A DNA stretch of 64,000 nt. Source: Micromonospora peucetia. GTDB lineage: Bacteria; Actinomycetota; Actinomycetes; Mycobacteriales; Micromonosporaceae. The position numbers and the translations under genes are program-made. The notes under the pieces were generated by a model. It was given only the letters and a program-made list of their open reading frames with translations, searched no databases and was not told the origin of the DNA. This document shows, one piece after another, positions 38,480 to 47,114 of the stretch. Position 1 is the stretch's first letter; the number at the start of each line of letters is the position of its first letter. The stretch is taken from contig NZ_FMIC01000002.1 of NCBI RefSeq assembly GCF_900091625.1, positions 4,650,001 to 4,714,000 on the forward strand, given 5' to 3'.

Positions 38480-39847
38480 ATGTCCGTCCCGCACCCGCTG
38501 CCGCCTCCGGCCCCGCCGAACGTCGACGTCCGCGGCGCCGCTGACGCGCCCACCGACGATCCCGCCCGGCTGCGGTCGCGCACCTGGGTCGCGGTGGTGC
38601 TGCTCGGGCTGGTCGGCCAGATGGCCTGGACGGTCGAGAACATCTACCTGAACCTCTTCGTCTACGACACGGTCACCGACGACCCGACCGTGATCGCCAC
38701 GATGGTCGCTGCCAGCGCCGTCACCGCGACGGTCGCCACCCTGCTGCTGGGCGCGCTCTCCGACCGCACCGGGCGGCGTCGGGTGTTCGTCGCGGGCGGC
38801 TATCTGCTCTGGGGCGTCTGCACCGCCGCGTTCGGCTTCCTCACCGTGGGCGCGCTGGACGGCATCGCGCCGGTGGCGAACGTCGTCCTGCTCACCGTGC
38901 TCGCAGTGATCGCGCTGGACTGCCTGATGTCGTTCCTCGGCTCGGGCGCCAACGACGCGGCGTTCCAGGCGTGGGTGACCGACGTGACCCGGCCGGCCAA
39001 CCGGGGCCGGGTCGAGGCGGTGCTGGCGATCATGCCGCTGCTCTCCATGCTGGTGATCTTCGGCGGCTTCGACGGGCTGGCCCGCGCCGGTGACTGGCGG
39101 ACCTTCTTCCTGATCATCGGGGCGGTGATGGCCGTGGCCGGCGTCGCGGCCTGGTTCCTGGTCGAGGACAGCCCCACCCTGGTACGCAACGACGCAGGTT
39201 ACCTGCGCTCGGTGGTTCACGGCCTGCGGCCGTCCGCGATGCGCGCCAACCCGGGCCTCTACCTGGCCCTGACCGCCTGGTCGGTCTGGGGCATCTCGAC
39301 GCAGGTCTTCCTGCCGTACCTGGTCATCTACCTCCAGCGCTACCTGAAGGTCGACGGGTACGCCGTGGTGCTGGCCGTCGTGCTGGTGACCGCGTCCGTC
39401 CTCAGCGTGCTCTCCGGCCGGGTGATCGACCGGGTCGGCAAGATCCGGTTCGTGCTGCCGGCCGCGGCCGTCTACGGCACCGGGCTGCTGCTGATGTTCC
39501 TGGCCCGCGGCATGTTGCCGGTGATCGGCGCCGGGATCGTGATGATGTCCGGTTTCATGCTGGTGTTGGCGCCGCTGGGCGCGCTGGTGCGGGACTACTC
39601 GCCGCCGCAGCGGGCCGGTCACGTGCAGGGACTGCGGATGGTCTTCGCCATCCTGATCCCGATGCTGATCGGCCCGTACCTGGGCGCGGCGGTGATCAGC
39701 AACGCCGACGAGACGTACCAGGACCTGGGGGTGGTCAGGCAGGTGCCGACGCCGGGCATCTTCCTGATGGCGCTGGCCGTGCTGGCGCTCATCGTCGTGC
39801 CGGTGCTGGCACTGCGCCGCCACGGGGTCGGGAGGGAAGACGCGTGA
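38480..39847 (+). CDS. MFS transporter upstream of a GH2 glycosidase
   Basis: This protein is 455 residues from ATG 38480, with GAGGAGG about six bases upstream. About twelve transmembrane helices are present, with the motif-A loop LGALSDRTGRRRVFVAG and VIDRVGKIRF in the second half. The N-terminus is Pro-rich. It is coupled to a GH2 gene by GTGA (39844-39847), so uptake of an oligosaccharide or glycoside that the hydrolase then cleaves is likely. The exact sugar is unknown. Confidence 0.85.
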   Translation: MSVPHPLPPPAPPNVDVRGAADAPTDDPARLRSRTWVAVVLLGLVGQMAWTVENIYLNLFVYDTVTDDPTVIATMVAASAVTATVATLLLGALSDRTGRRRVFVAGGYLLWGVCTAAFGFLTVGALDGIAPVANVVLLTVLAVIALDCLMSFLGSGANDAAFQAWVTDVTRPANRGRVEAVLAIMPLLSMLVIFGGFDGLARAGDWRTFFLIIGAVMAVAGVAAWFLVEDSPTLVRNDAGYLRSVVHGLRPSAMRANPGLYLALTAWSVWGISTQVFLPYLVIYLQRYLKVDGYAVVLAVVLVTASVLSVLSGRVIDRVGKIRFVLPAAAVYGTGLLLMFLARGMLPVIGAGIVMMSGFMLVLAPLGALVRDYSPPQRAGHVQGLRMVFAILIPMLIGPYLGAAVISNADETYQDLGVVRQVPTPGIFLMALAVLALIVVPVLALRRHGVGREDA

Positions 39848-41601
39848 CGCTGACGACGCAGTGGGGCGAGGCGCTCGACCCCGAGCAGGTGCTGCCGGAA
39901 TACCCGCGCCCGCAGCTGGTCCGGGACAGCCACCTCAACCTCAACGGCCGGTGGGCGTACGCCATCACCGACGACGCCCGGGAGCCGGCGCGCTACGACG
40001 GCGAGATCCTGGTGCCGTTCTCCCCGGAGGCGCCGCTGTCCGGGGTGGGGCGGCAACTGCGGCCCGGCCAGACCCTCTGGTACCGCCGCACGGTGCGGCT
40101 GCCCGACGGCTTCCACCGACCCGGCCACCGGGTGCTGCTGCACTTCGGGGCGGTGGACCAGAGTTGCTCCGTCCTGCTCAACGGGGTGCCCGTCGGCGGG
40201 CGCACCGGCGGCTACCTGCCGGTGCGCTGCGACCTCACCGACGCGCTGCGCGACGGCGAGAACGTGCTGGTCGTCGCGGTGCGCGACGACAGTGACACGA
40301 GCTGGCACGCGCGCGGCAAGCAGAAGCTGCGCCGGGGCGGCATCTGGTACACCGCCCAGTCCGGGATCTGGCAGACCGTCTGGGCCGAGTCCGTTCCCGC
40401 CGCCCACGTCGAGCGGCTCACCCTCACGCCCCACCTGGCGCAGGGCTGCGTCGAGGTGACCGTGCACGCCAGCGTTGCCGTGGGCGACGCGGAGATCCGG
40501 ATCCTGGCCGGCGGCGTCGTGGTCGCCGAGGCCAGCGCCGCCGCCGGGACCGCCGTGCGCCTGCCGCTGCCCGAGGTGCGCCCCTGGACCCCCGAGGACC
40601 CGTTCCTGTACGACGTGACCGTCGGCTACGGCGACGACCAGGTACGCGGCTATCTGGGAATGCGCTCCTTCGGTGTCGGGCCGGACGCGGACGGGGTGCC
40701 TCGGCTGCTGCTCAACGGACAGCCGTACTTCCACGCCGGGGTGCTCGACCAGGGCTACTGGCCGGACGGCCTCTACACCGCGCCGTCGGACGAGGCGATG
40801 GTCGCCGACATCGCCGCGATGAAGCGGCTCGGCTTCACCATGCTGCGCAAACACATCAAGATCGAGCCGTTGCGCTGGTACCACCACTGCGACCGGCTCG
40901 GCATCCTGGTCTGGCAGGACATGGTCAACGGCGGCAGCGCGTACCGCCCGCTGGTGGTCACCGCGCCGGTGCTGACGCCGCTGCGGCTGCCCGACCGGGG
41001 CCGGTGGCGGCGCTGGTTCGGCCGCGCCGACGCGGCCGGACGCGACGAGTTCCGCGCCGAGACGCGCGAGACCGTCGAGCACCTGCGCAACGTGGTGAGC
41101 ATCGCCGTCTGGGTGCCGTTCAACGAGGGCTGGGGGCAGTTCGACGCCACCGAGGTGGCCCGGGAGGTGGCCGCCCTCGACCCGACCCGTACCGTCGACC
41201 ACGCCAGCGGTTGGCACGACCAGGGCGGCGGCGACCTGCGCAGCCTGCACGTCTACTTCCGCCGCTTCCGCGCGTCACGGCGTCGACCACCGGGCCGGGA
41301 CCTGCGGGCCCTGGTGCTCTCCGAGTACGGCGGCTACACCCTGCGCGTCGACGGGCATGCCTTCGGGCCGGCCGAGTTCGGGTACAGGCGCTACCGCACC
41401 GGTGCCGAGTTGGCCGAGGCGTTCACCCGGCTGCACGACGAGCAGATCGTGCCCGCGATCCCGGCCGGTCTGGCGGCCACCGTCTACACCCAGCTCTCCG
41501 ACGTGGAGGACGAACTCAACGGCCTGTTCAGCTATGACCGGCGGGTGCTCAAGCTGCCCGAGGAGGTCCTCCGGCAGGTCAACGACCGGCTGCGGCTCTG
41601 A
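39844..41601 (+). CDS. Intracellular glycoside hydrolase family 2 protein
   Basis: This protein is 585 residues from GTG 39844, which overlaps the MFS stop, and has no signal peptide. The N-terminal jelly-roll domain contains RDSHLNLNGRWAYAI and LWYRRTVRLP. An Ig-like domain and a TIM barrel follow. The catalytic acid/base is likely Glu428 (FNEGWGQ) and the nucleophile Glu494 (VLSEYGG). GH2 includes beta-galactosidases, beta-mannosidases and beta-glucuronidases; the specificity cannot be read from these motifs. The protein is short for GH2, without the extra C-terminal domains of LacZ. A cytoplasmic partner of the MFS importer is the likely role. Confidence 0.88.
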   Translation: MTLTTQWGEALDPEQVLPEYPRPQLVRDSHLNLNGRWAYAITDDAREPARYDGEILVPFSPEAPLSGVGRQLRPGQTLWYRRTVRLPDGFHRPGHRVLLHFGAVDQSCSVLLNGVPVGGRTGGYLPVRCDLTDALRDGENVLVVAVRDDSDTSWHARGKQKLRRGGIWYTAQSGIWQTVWAESVPAAHVERLTLTPHLAQGCVEVTVHASVAVGDAEIRILAGGVVVAEASAAAGTAVRLPLPEVRPWTPEDPFLYDVTVGYGDDQVRGYLGMRSFGVGPDADGVPRLLLNGQPYFHAGVLDQGYWPDGLYTAPSDEAMVADIAAMKRLGFTMLRKHIKIEPLRWYHHCDRLGILVWQDMVNGGSAYRPLVVTAPVLTPLRLPDRGRWRRWFGRADAAGRDEFRAETRETVEHLRNVVSIAVWVPFNEGWGQFDATEVAREVAALDPTRTVDHASGWHDQGGGDLRSLHVYFRRFRASRRRPPGRDLRALVLSEYGGYTLRVDGHAFGPAEFGYRRYRTGAELAEAFTRLHDEQIVPAIPAGLAATVYTQLSDVEDELNGLFSYDRRVLKLPEEVLRQVNDRLRL

Positions 41602-41630
41602 GCCCGCGACCGCACAGCCTCCCGCCTGGG

Positions 41631-42617
41631 CTACCAGCGGTTGCGCGCTTCCTCGGCCCAGCCGACCAGGCCGTCCAGGTCGACCCGCTCGCCGTCGTCG
41701 GCCGTCGCCCAACCGGTGAAGTGCCCGAAGCACTGGTGCGTCTCGTTGGCGAGCACACCGAAGTTGGTCCGGGCGATCTTCTCGTGGAACGGGTGGAACT
41801 GCACCGCCACCCGCTCACCGCTGATCCGCCACGGCCGCAGCCAGTCGGCGCGGTCGTACTCCCAGCGCAGTTCGTCGCCGATCTTGTGCAGCCGGCCGTC
41901 GACGAAGAGGCCGTTCTCGGTCGAGCCGGTGCCGTCGGTCCATTTGCCGCCGAGCTGGATCGCCCGACCCGGGCCGCTGCCGGCGGCCCAGTTCCAGCGG
42001 ATCGCGTACGGCCACCTGCCGCGACCGTGGTCGAGGACGGCGAAGGAGTCCGCCTCGGTGACCGGATGCTCCACCCCGTCCACCCGCAGGGTGCCGCGCA
42101 CCGGGCGGCCGACGTCCTTGACGGTGTACTGGAACCGGCGGGTGCTCCAGGGCACCACCACGGCGAGTGACTCGTGACCCGCCGGCAGCGGCACCACGAG
42201 ATCGACCTCCAGGCCGGGGGCGGTGGCGGTGGCGCGGATCGTGGTCTCCGACGCCGTCTGGTCGATGTCGATCGAGACTCCGCCGCCGCGGGCGCGCACG
42301 GCGCCTGCCCCGCTGACCGGTGGGAAGACCGTGCCCCGGGCGAAGGGGACCACCGCACCCCGGTCGATCTCGACCTTCGTCGCACGGTCGAGCACGTAGA
42401 GACCGTGCACGCCCGCGTAGTCCAGCGACGAGGCGACCAGGCCGATGATGTGGGTCGGGGTGACGATGCCCCAGTATTCCCAGCGCTTGTTGCGGCCCCA
42501 GCCGCGCAGGTTCGCCCGGTGCACCGGGTGGCGGCTCCAGCCCACCGCGGCGGGCCGGAGCCGTCCGCCCGGTAGACACAGGTCGACCGGCCCGGTGATC
42601 TCGTTCTCGTGCGTCAC
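41631..42617 (-). CDS. DUF2804 family protein
   Basis: This protein is 328 residues from GTG 42617, which has no ribosome-binding site and may be leaderless. Features are the N-terminal GPVDLCLPGGRLRPAAVGWS, the Trp-rich GWGRNKRWEYWG segment and the C-terminal CFGHFTGWATADDGERVDLD. These are typical of the DUF2804 family, which has a predicted beta-sandwich fold and no established enzymatic role. There is no signal peptide. It is tail-to-tail with the GH2 gene and head-to-head with the phytase gene. I cannot infer a link to inositol phosphates beyond proximity. Confidence 0.8.
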   Translation of the reverse strand: MTHENEITGPVDLCLPGGRLRPAAVGWSRHPVHRANLRGWGRNKRWEYWGIVTPTHIIGLVASSLDYAGVHGLYVLDRATKVEIDRGAVVPFARGTVFPPVSGAGAVRARGGGVSIDIDQTASETTIRATATAPGLEVDLVVPLPAGHESLAVVVPWSTRRFQYTVKDVGRPVRGTLRVDGVEHPVTEADSFAVLDHGRGRWPYAIRWNWAAGSGPGRAIQLGGKWTDGTGSTENGLFVDGRLHKIGDELRWEYDRADWLRPWRISGERVAVQFHPFHEKIARTNFGVLANETHQCFGHFTGWATADDGERVDLDGLVGWAEEARNRW

Positions 42618-42813
42618 GACGGCGAGCGTATCCGGTCGGGTGGGACCGGGCCGGTGATGACCTGGCCGGTCCCGCTGCCCACCGGCTCGCACCCGCCGTG
42701 CCAGCCGGTGCGGTCGTCGTCGATCCATCATCGATCCACCAGCCTGCGGCGCAGGTGGACAAGCTGTCGCCGGCATCAGGCGCTGCCCATATGTTGTGAC
42801 TATTGTTTGTAAG

Positions 42814-42827
42814 GACATACTGATGTA
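42814..42827. promoter_or_regulatory. Candidate GntR operator in the phytase promoter
   Basis: GACAT-ACTG-ATGTA matches the palindrome GACAT-N4-ATGTC at 9 of 10 arm positions. A further ATGTC follows at 42828-42832. It is in the AT-rich region 42790-42835, the presumed phytase promoter. Confidence 0.55.
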
Positions 42828-42881
42828 ATGTCCGTGCTCGCAAGGTTCTCCCTCATCCCGTCCCACGTTCCGGGAGGCACA

Positions 42882-44234
42882 ATGCGCTTCAAGCCCGGCC
42901 GCCGTCTGCTGACGGTGGCCTCGTTCTGCCTGACAGCGGTGGTTGTCGTGGCGTCGACCTCGACGCCGGCCGCCGCCATGGCCGTCCCGAGCATCGAGGC
43001 GGAACTCGAGACGCCCACGCTGTTCGACGACGCCGCAGGTGGCGACGCCAATGCCGACGATCCTGCGATCTGGGTGCATCCGACCAACTCGTCGAAGAGC
43101 CTGGTGTTGGCAACCGCCAAGGAAGGCGGCCTGCGGGTCTACAACCTGTCCGGTGGGCTGGTGCAGAGCATCGCGGCGCCGGCGGCGCCGGGACCGGACG
43201 ACTCGCCCGGCCGGTTCAACAACGTCGACCTGCTCTACGGGGTCCGGGTCGGTGGCGCCACCGTCGACCTCGCCGTGACCACCGACCGTGGCCGTGACAA
43301 GCTGCGGATCCACCGGATCAACCCTGCCGGCGGCAGCACGCCGCTCACCGATGTGACGAGCGCGTCGGCTCCGCTGGTGTTCGCCGCGAACGCGGGAGAG
43401 GTCAACGACCAGCGCACGGCCTACGGGCTGGCGACGTGGAAGGACCGCGCGACCGGGCGGAACTACGCGCTGGTGAGCCAACGCCACGAGACCACCGTGA
43501 CGCTTCTGGAGCTCACCGCCACCCCGACCGGGACCGTCACCTATCACAAGGTTCGCAGCCTCACCCTGCCGGCGAGCTTCGCGCTGCCCAACGGCAGCAC
43601 CTGGACGCCGTGCGACGATCCCGGTGACCTGCCGCAGGTCGAGGGCATGGTGGTCGACGCCACCAGCGGTGTGCTCTACGCCGGTCAGGAAGACGTCGGC
43701 ATCTGGAAGGTGTCGGCAACCCTGACCGGGACCCCGGTCCTGATGGACAAGGTGAAGGAGTTCGGCCTCCCGCTCGCCTACGACCCGGTGACCGAGGAAT
43801 GCATCCAGGCCGGCCCCGATCCCGGCTACGGTGGCACGCACATCACGGCCGACGTCGAGGGCCTGACGATCTACTACCGGGCCAATGGCAAGGGCTACCT
43901 GTTGGCGTCGAGCCAGGGCGACAACACGTTCGTGGTGTACCAGCGCTCCGGCGCCAACGCCTTCGTCGGCTCGTTCCGGATCGGGCCGGACTCCGACCCT
44001 GACGACCCGGACGGCTCGGAGGAGTGCGACGGGGCGATGGTGATGAACGTGCCGCTCGGTGACAGGTTCGACAAGGGTCTGTTCGTCGTTCAGGACGGTT
44101 TCGACACCCCTGAGGTGCTCGACGGCGGCGGCGAGCCGCGCACCTCGACGAACTTCAAGTTCGTCGAGTGGGACGACATCGCCGACGATCTGGACCTGGC
44201 CGTCGACCCGACAGGCTGGGGTCCCCGACGCTGA
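42882..44234 (+). CDS. Secreted beta-propeller phytase (3-phytase)
   Basis: I start at ATG 42882, with GGGAGG four bases upstream; ATG 42828 is in frame but lies in the operator region. The product is 450 residues. A signal peptide (RLLTVASFCLTAVVVVAS, AxA site near residue 32) is followed by the beta-propeller phytase domain. Motifs include GDANADDPAIWVHP, FNNVDLLYGV, GEVNDQRTAYGLA, QVEGMVVDATSGVLYAGQED and ADVEGLTIYYRANGKGYLLASSQGDN. These enzymes use calcium to strip phosphates from phytate outside the cell and often stop at inositol trisphosphate. The neighbourhood of inositol catabolism, phosphate transport and inositol-phosphatase genes fits this function closely. Confidence 0.92.
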   Translation: MRFKPGRRLLTVASFCLTAVVVVASTSTPAAAMAVPSIEAELETPTLFDDAAGGDANADDPAIWVHPTNSSKSLVLATAKEGGLRVYNLSGGLVQSIAAPAAPGPDDSPGRFNNVDLLYGVRVGGATVDLAVTTDRGRDKLRIHRINPAGGSTPLTDVTSASAPLVFAANAGEVNDQRTAYGLATWKDRATGRNYALVSQRHETTVTLLELTATPTGTVTYHKVRSLTLPASFALPNGSTWTPCDDPGDLPQVEGMVVDATSGVLYAGQEDVGIWKVSATLTGTPVLMDKVKEFGLPLAYDPVTEECIQAGPDPGYGGTHITADVEGLTIYYRANGKGYLLASSQGDNTFVVYQRSGANAFVGSFRIGPDSDPDDPDGSEECDGAMVMNVPLGDRFDKGLFVVQDGFDTPEVLDGGGEPRTSTNFKFVEWDDIADDLDLAVDPTGWGPRR

Positions 44235-44241
44235 ACCAACC

Positions 44242-44274
44242 GTCGCCCGGCCCTGCGATGCGGGGCCGGGCGAC
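44242..44274. terminator. Bidirectional hairpin terminator
   Basis: GTCGCCCGGCCC (44242-44253) pairs perfectly with GGGCCGGGCGAC (44263-44274). It separates the convergent phytase and GntR genes. Confidence 0.75.
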
Positions 44275-44292
44275 CGTGCGTACGTGTCACGA

Positions 44293-45033
44293 TCAGCGTT
44301 CGACGAGTGCGATCTCGAAGGTGTACAGCGTCGCCCGATAGACGTGCGAGCCGTATTCGACGGCACGGCCGTTGTCGTCGTACGTCGTGCGACTCATCGT
44401 CAGCAGTGGTGCGCCACGCCGCTCGTGCAGCAGCTTTGCCTCCGCGGCGGTCGCGGCGCGCGCGCCGATGCGCTGGTTGGCGACCCGCATGTGGACGCCG
44501 GCGGCGCGCAGCATCTCGTAGAGGCCACGCTGCTCCAGCCGTTCGACGGTGAGGTCGGTCAGCCCGTCCGGCAGCCAGTTGTGCATGATCGCCAGGGGTT
44601 CCCCCTGCGCGAACCGCAGCCGCTGCAGGTGCACCACCTCGGTGCCCGGGGGGACTCGCAGGGTGAAGGCGACGTCGTCCTCGGCCGGGACCCGAGCCAT
44701 GTGGAGCACGGTGGTGGTGGGTCGCTTGCTGGCCAGCGTCAGGTCGTCGTAGAGACTGGACAACTCCACCGACCGTTTCACCATGCTGTGCACGACCTGC
44801 GTGCCCACCCCACGCTTGCGCACCAGCAGCCCCTTGTCGACGAGGTGCTGGATGGCCTGCCGCATGGTCGGACGGGACAGGCCCAACTGATCGGCGAGCT
44901 GGATCTCGTTGTCCAGTCGGTGGCCGGCGGGCAGGGTGTCGGCGTCGATCATCTCCTCGATCTGCTGGGCAACCTGAAAGTACAACGGGACCGGGCTCGT
45001 CCGGTCGAGCGTGATCGACAGGGGGATGGTCAA
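44293..45033 (-). CDS. GntR-family (HutC/UTRA) transcriptional regulator of the inositol cluster
   Basis: This protein is 246 residues. The N-terminal GntR winged helix has VPLYFQVAQQIEEMI, NEIQLADQLGLSRPTMRQAI and LVRKRGVGTQV. The C-terminal UTRA ligand domain has EVVHLQRLRFAQGEPLAIMHNW and SRTTYDDNGRAVEYGSHVYR. UTRA domains bind small sugars or sugar phosphates, so inositol or an inositol intermediate is the likely inducer. The gene is divergent from the iolG-like gene. An exact palindrome, GACAT-N4-ATGTC, lies 52 bp upstream of its start. Related sites precede the phytase and ABC genes. Confidence 0.9.
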   Translation of the reverse strand: MTIPLSITLDRTSPVPLYFQVAQQIEEMIDADTLPAGHRLDNEIQLADQLGLSRPTMRQAIQHLVDKGLLVRKRGVGTQVVHSMVKRSVELSSLYDDLTLASKRPTTTVLHMARVPAEDDVAFTLRVPPGTEVVHLQRLRFAQGEPLAIMHNWLPDGLTDLTVERLEQRGLYEMLRAAGVHMRVANQRIGARAATAAEAKLLHERRGAPLLTMSRTTYDDNGRAVEYGSHVYRATLYTFEIALVER

Positions 45034-45084
45034 TGGTTCCTCATGCTTCGTCGCAGGCCGCGATGCGGACGCCTCAATTTAGCA

Positions 45085-45098
45085 GACATTAGAATGTC
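45085..45098. promoter_or_regulatory. Exact palindromic GntR operator between gntR and iolG-like gene
   Basis: GACATTAGAATGTC is a perfect inverted repeat (GACAT-N4-ATGTC). It is directly followed by CTGACAAAG. The same operator-then-TGACAAAG arrangement recurs at 53270. Confidence 0.72.
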
Positions 45099-45109
45099 CT
45101 GACAAAGTC

Positions 45110-45139
45110 TTGACTTGGGTGTGTGACGGGGACTACGAA
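45110..45139 (+). promoter_or_regulatory. Likely promoter of the iol operon
   Basis: TTGACT (45110-45115) and TACGAA (45134-45139) are separated by 18 bp. They lie just downstream of the palindromic operator and 65 bp upstream of the first gene. Confidence 0.4.
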
Positions 45140-45204
45140 TCATGGCACGCATCGTGCTGGCGTCCGCCCGCCACCGATGTCCAACACGTGGGAGGTATCT
45201 GCTC

Positions 45205-46248
45205 ATGCGCATCGGACTGCTCGGTGTCGGACGTATCGGTGCGACACACGCCCGCCTCCTCGCGAGTCACCCCGAGGTGACCGAGCTCGTGCTCGGCGAT
45301 GTGATGCCCGAGCGCGCTCGGGACGTGGCCGAACACCTTGGCGTACGCGCTGCCGGTCCGATCGACGAGGTGTTCGCCACGCCGCTCGACGGGATCGTCA
45401 TCGCCACGCCCACGGCCACGCACGCCGACCTGATCCAGCGCGGGGTCGACGCCGGGCTGGCCGTGTTCTGCGAGAAGCCGGTCGCGGCCGATCTGGCCCG
45501 CACGGTCGAGATCGCCCAGCGGGTGGCGGCGGCCGACGGCCGGGTGCAGGTGGGATTCCAGCGCCGTTTCGACGCGGGTTACCGAGCGGCCAGGGAAGCG
45601 CTGCGTAGCGGCGCGGTCGGCACCCTGCACCGGATGCATCTGCTCACCGCCGATCCGACGCCTCCGCCGGCCGAGTACATTCCCCTATCCGGCGGCATTT
45701 TCCGTGACTGCCACATCCATGATTTCGACATCGCCCTCTGGCTGACCGGCCAGGAGGTCGTCGAGGTCTACGCCGCCGGTGCGAACCGGGGTGCCAGCCT
45801 CTTCGCCGAGGCGAGCGACATCGACACCTCCGTAGCCATACTGACCTTCGCCGACGGCACCCTGGCGACCCTACAGGGTTCGCGGTACAACGGCGGCGGT
45901 TACGACGTGCGAACCGAGCTCGCCGGCACCGAGTCTACCTTCGTCGTCGGCCTTGACGACCGGGCGCCGCTACGTTCGGCTGAACCGGACGCCATCTATC
46001 CCAGTGGCGAGCCGTGGGCGGACTTCTGGCAGCGCTTCAGCGCGTCCTACACCGCGGAGATGAACGCGTTCCTCGACTTTGTGGCCGGTCGGCGTAGCAG
46101 CGCGTGCACGGTTTCCGAGGCACTCGAGGCGCTCTACATCGCCGAGGCCGCCGACCGCTCGCGGCGTGAGCGCCGGCCCGTGCGGGTCGAGGAGATCCGC
46201 GCCAGCAGCCCCGTGAAAGGGCTGAAGCACTCGGCGGTGCTGGCATGA
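45205..46248 (+). CDS. iolG: Inositol 2-dehydrogenase-like oxidoreductase (Gfo/Idh/MocA)
   Basis: This protein is 347 residues from ATG 45205, which has GGGAGG nine bases upstream. The N-terminal Rossmann domain has IGLLGVGRIGATHARLLASH, the NAD(P)-binding GxGxxG. ATPTATHADLI and CEKPVA contain the conserved Lys of EKP. The C-terminal domain has GGIFRDCHIHDFDIALWLTG, with the catalytic Asp/His pair. Members oxidise myo-inositol to scyllo-inosose. First position in an iol operon supports that role, but scyllo-inositol dehydrogenase is possible from sequence alone. It is coupled to iolE by ATGA. Confidence 0.85.
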   Translation: MRIGLLGVGRIGATHARLLASHPEVTELVLGDVMPERARDVAEHLGVRAAGPIDEVFATPLDGIVIATPTATHADLIQRGVDAGLAVFCEKPVAADLARTVEIAQRVAAADGRVQVGFQRRFDAGYRAAREALRSGAVGTLHRMHLLTADPTPPPAEYIPLSGGIFRDCHIHDFDIALWLTGQEVVEVYAAGANRGASLFAEASDIDTSVAILTFADGTLATLQGSRYNGGGYDVRTELAGTESTFVVGLDDRAPLRSAEPDAIYPSGEPWADFWQRFSASYTAEMNAFLDFVAGRRSSACTVSEALEALYIAEAADRSRRERRPVRVEEIRASSPVKGLKHSAVLA

Positions 46249-47114
46249 CGCGGCGGCTGGCGGGCGCGCCCATCTCCTGGGGCGTGTGTGAGGTGCCCGG
46301 CTGGGGCTACCAGCTGGACGTGGACCGGGTGTTGGCGGAGATGGCGGCACTCGGGTTGACGGCCAGCGAGTTCGGCCCGGACGGGTTTCTGCCCGCAGAC
46401 GGCGCGGCCCGCCAGGAGACGCTGCGGCGGCACGGCCTGCGGGCGGTCGGCGGATTCCTGCCGGTGGTGCTGCATGGATCGACCCGGGACCCGGTGTCAG
46501 AGATCGCCGCCGCCCTGCGGCAGTTCCGGGCGGCGGAGGCCGGTGTCCTCGTCCTCGCCGCGGCGACCGGTCTCAACGGATACGACTCCCGCCCGGAGCT
46601 CGACGCCGACGACTGGCGGACCCTGCTGTCGAACCTTGACCTGCTGGATCGGGTGGCCGCCGACGCCGGCGTGACCGCGACGCTGCACCCGCACGTGGGC
46701 ACCATGATCGAAGGACCGGAGGAGATCGACCGGCTGCTCGACGGCTCCAGCATCGGGATCTGCCTGGACACCGGCCATGTGCTGGCCGGCGGTGGGGATC
46801 CGGTGCGGCTGGCCGGCCAGGCCGCGGCGCGGGTGAGACACGTACATCTCAAAGACGTCGACGCGGGGCAGGCCCAGCGGGTCCGCGCCGGTGCGGTGAG
46901 CTACCGCGACGCGGTCGCGCAGGGCCTCTACCGCCCACTCGGCCAGGGTGCCGTGGACATCGCCGCCATCGTCGCCTCGCTGGAGGAAGCCGGTTACGCC
47001 GGCTGGTACGTACTGGAACAGGACCTCGTCCTGGACCGGGAACCGCCGGCCGGGGCCGGACCGGTCACCGAGGTCGCCGCCTGCCTGACCTATCTGCGGG
47101 GACTGTCGTCGTGA
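46245..47114 (+). CDS. iolE: Inosose dehydratase-like protein (IolE family TIM barrel)
   Basis: This protein is 289 residues from ATG 46245, coupled to the previous gene by ATGA. It is a xylose-isomerase-like TIM barrel: GAPISWGVCEVPGWGYQLD at the start, TLHPHVGTMIEGPEEIDRLL and GICLDTGHVLAGGGDP with metal-binding His and Asp, then VRHVHLKDVD. IolE dehydrates 2-keto-myo-inositol to 3D-(3,5/4)-trihydroxycyclohexane-1,2-dione. The IolD substrate is therefore produced here and consumed four genes later. The next gene starts at an overlapping GTG (47111). Confidence 0.9.
   Translation: MTRRLAGAPISWGVCEVPGWGYQLDVDRVLAEMAALGLTASEFGPDGFLPADGAARQETLRRHGLRAVGGFLPVVLHGSTRDPVSEIAAALRQFRAAEAGVLVLAAATGLNGYDSRPELDADDWRTLLSNLDLLDRVAADAGVTATLHPHVGTMIEGPEEIDRLLDGSSIGICLDTGHVLAGGGDPVRLAGQAAARVRHVHLKDVDAGQAQRVRAGAVSYRDAVAQGLYRPLGQGAVDIAAIVASLEEAGYAGWYVLEQDLVLDREPPAGAGPVTEVAACLTYLRGLSS

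Noticed and set aside
42618..44366. Upstream extension of the DUF2804 frame antisense through the whole phytase gene
   Set aside because: The DUF2804 homology begins near the GTG at 42617. The extension is low-quality sequence opposite the phytase.
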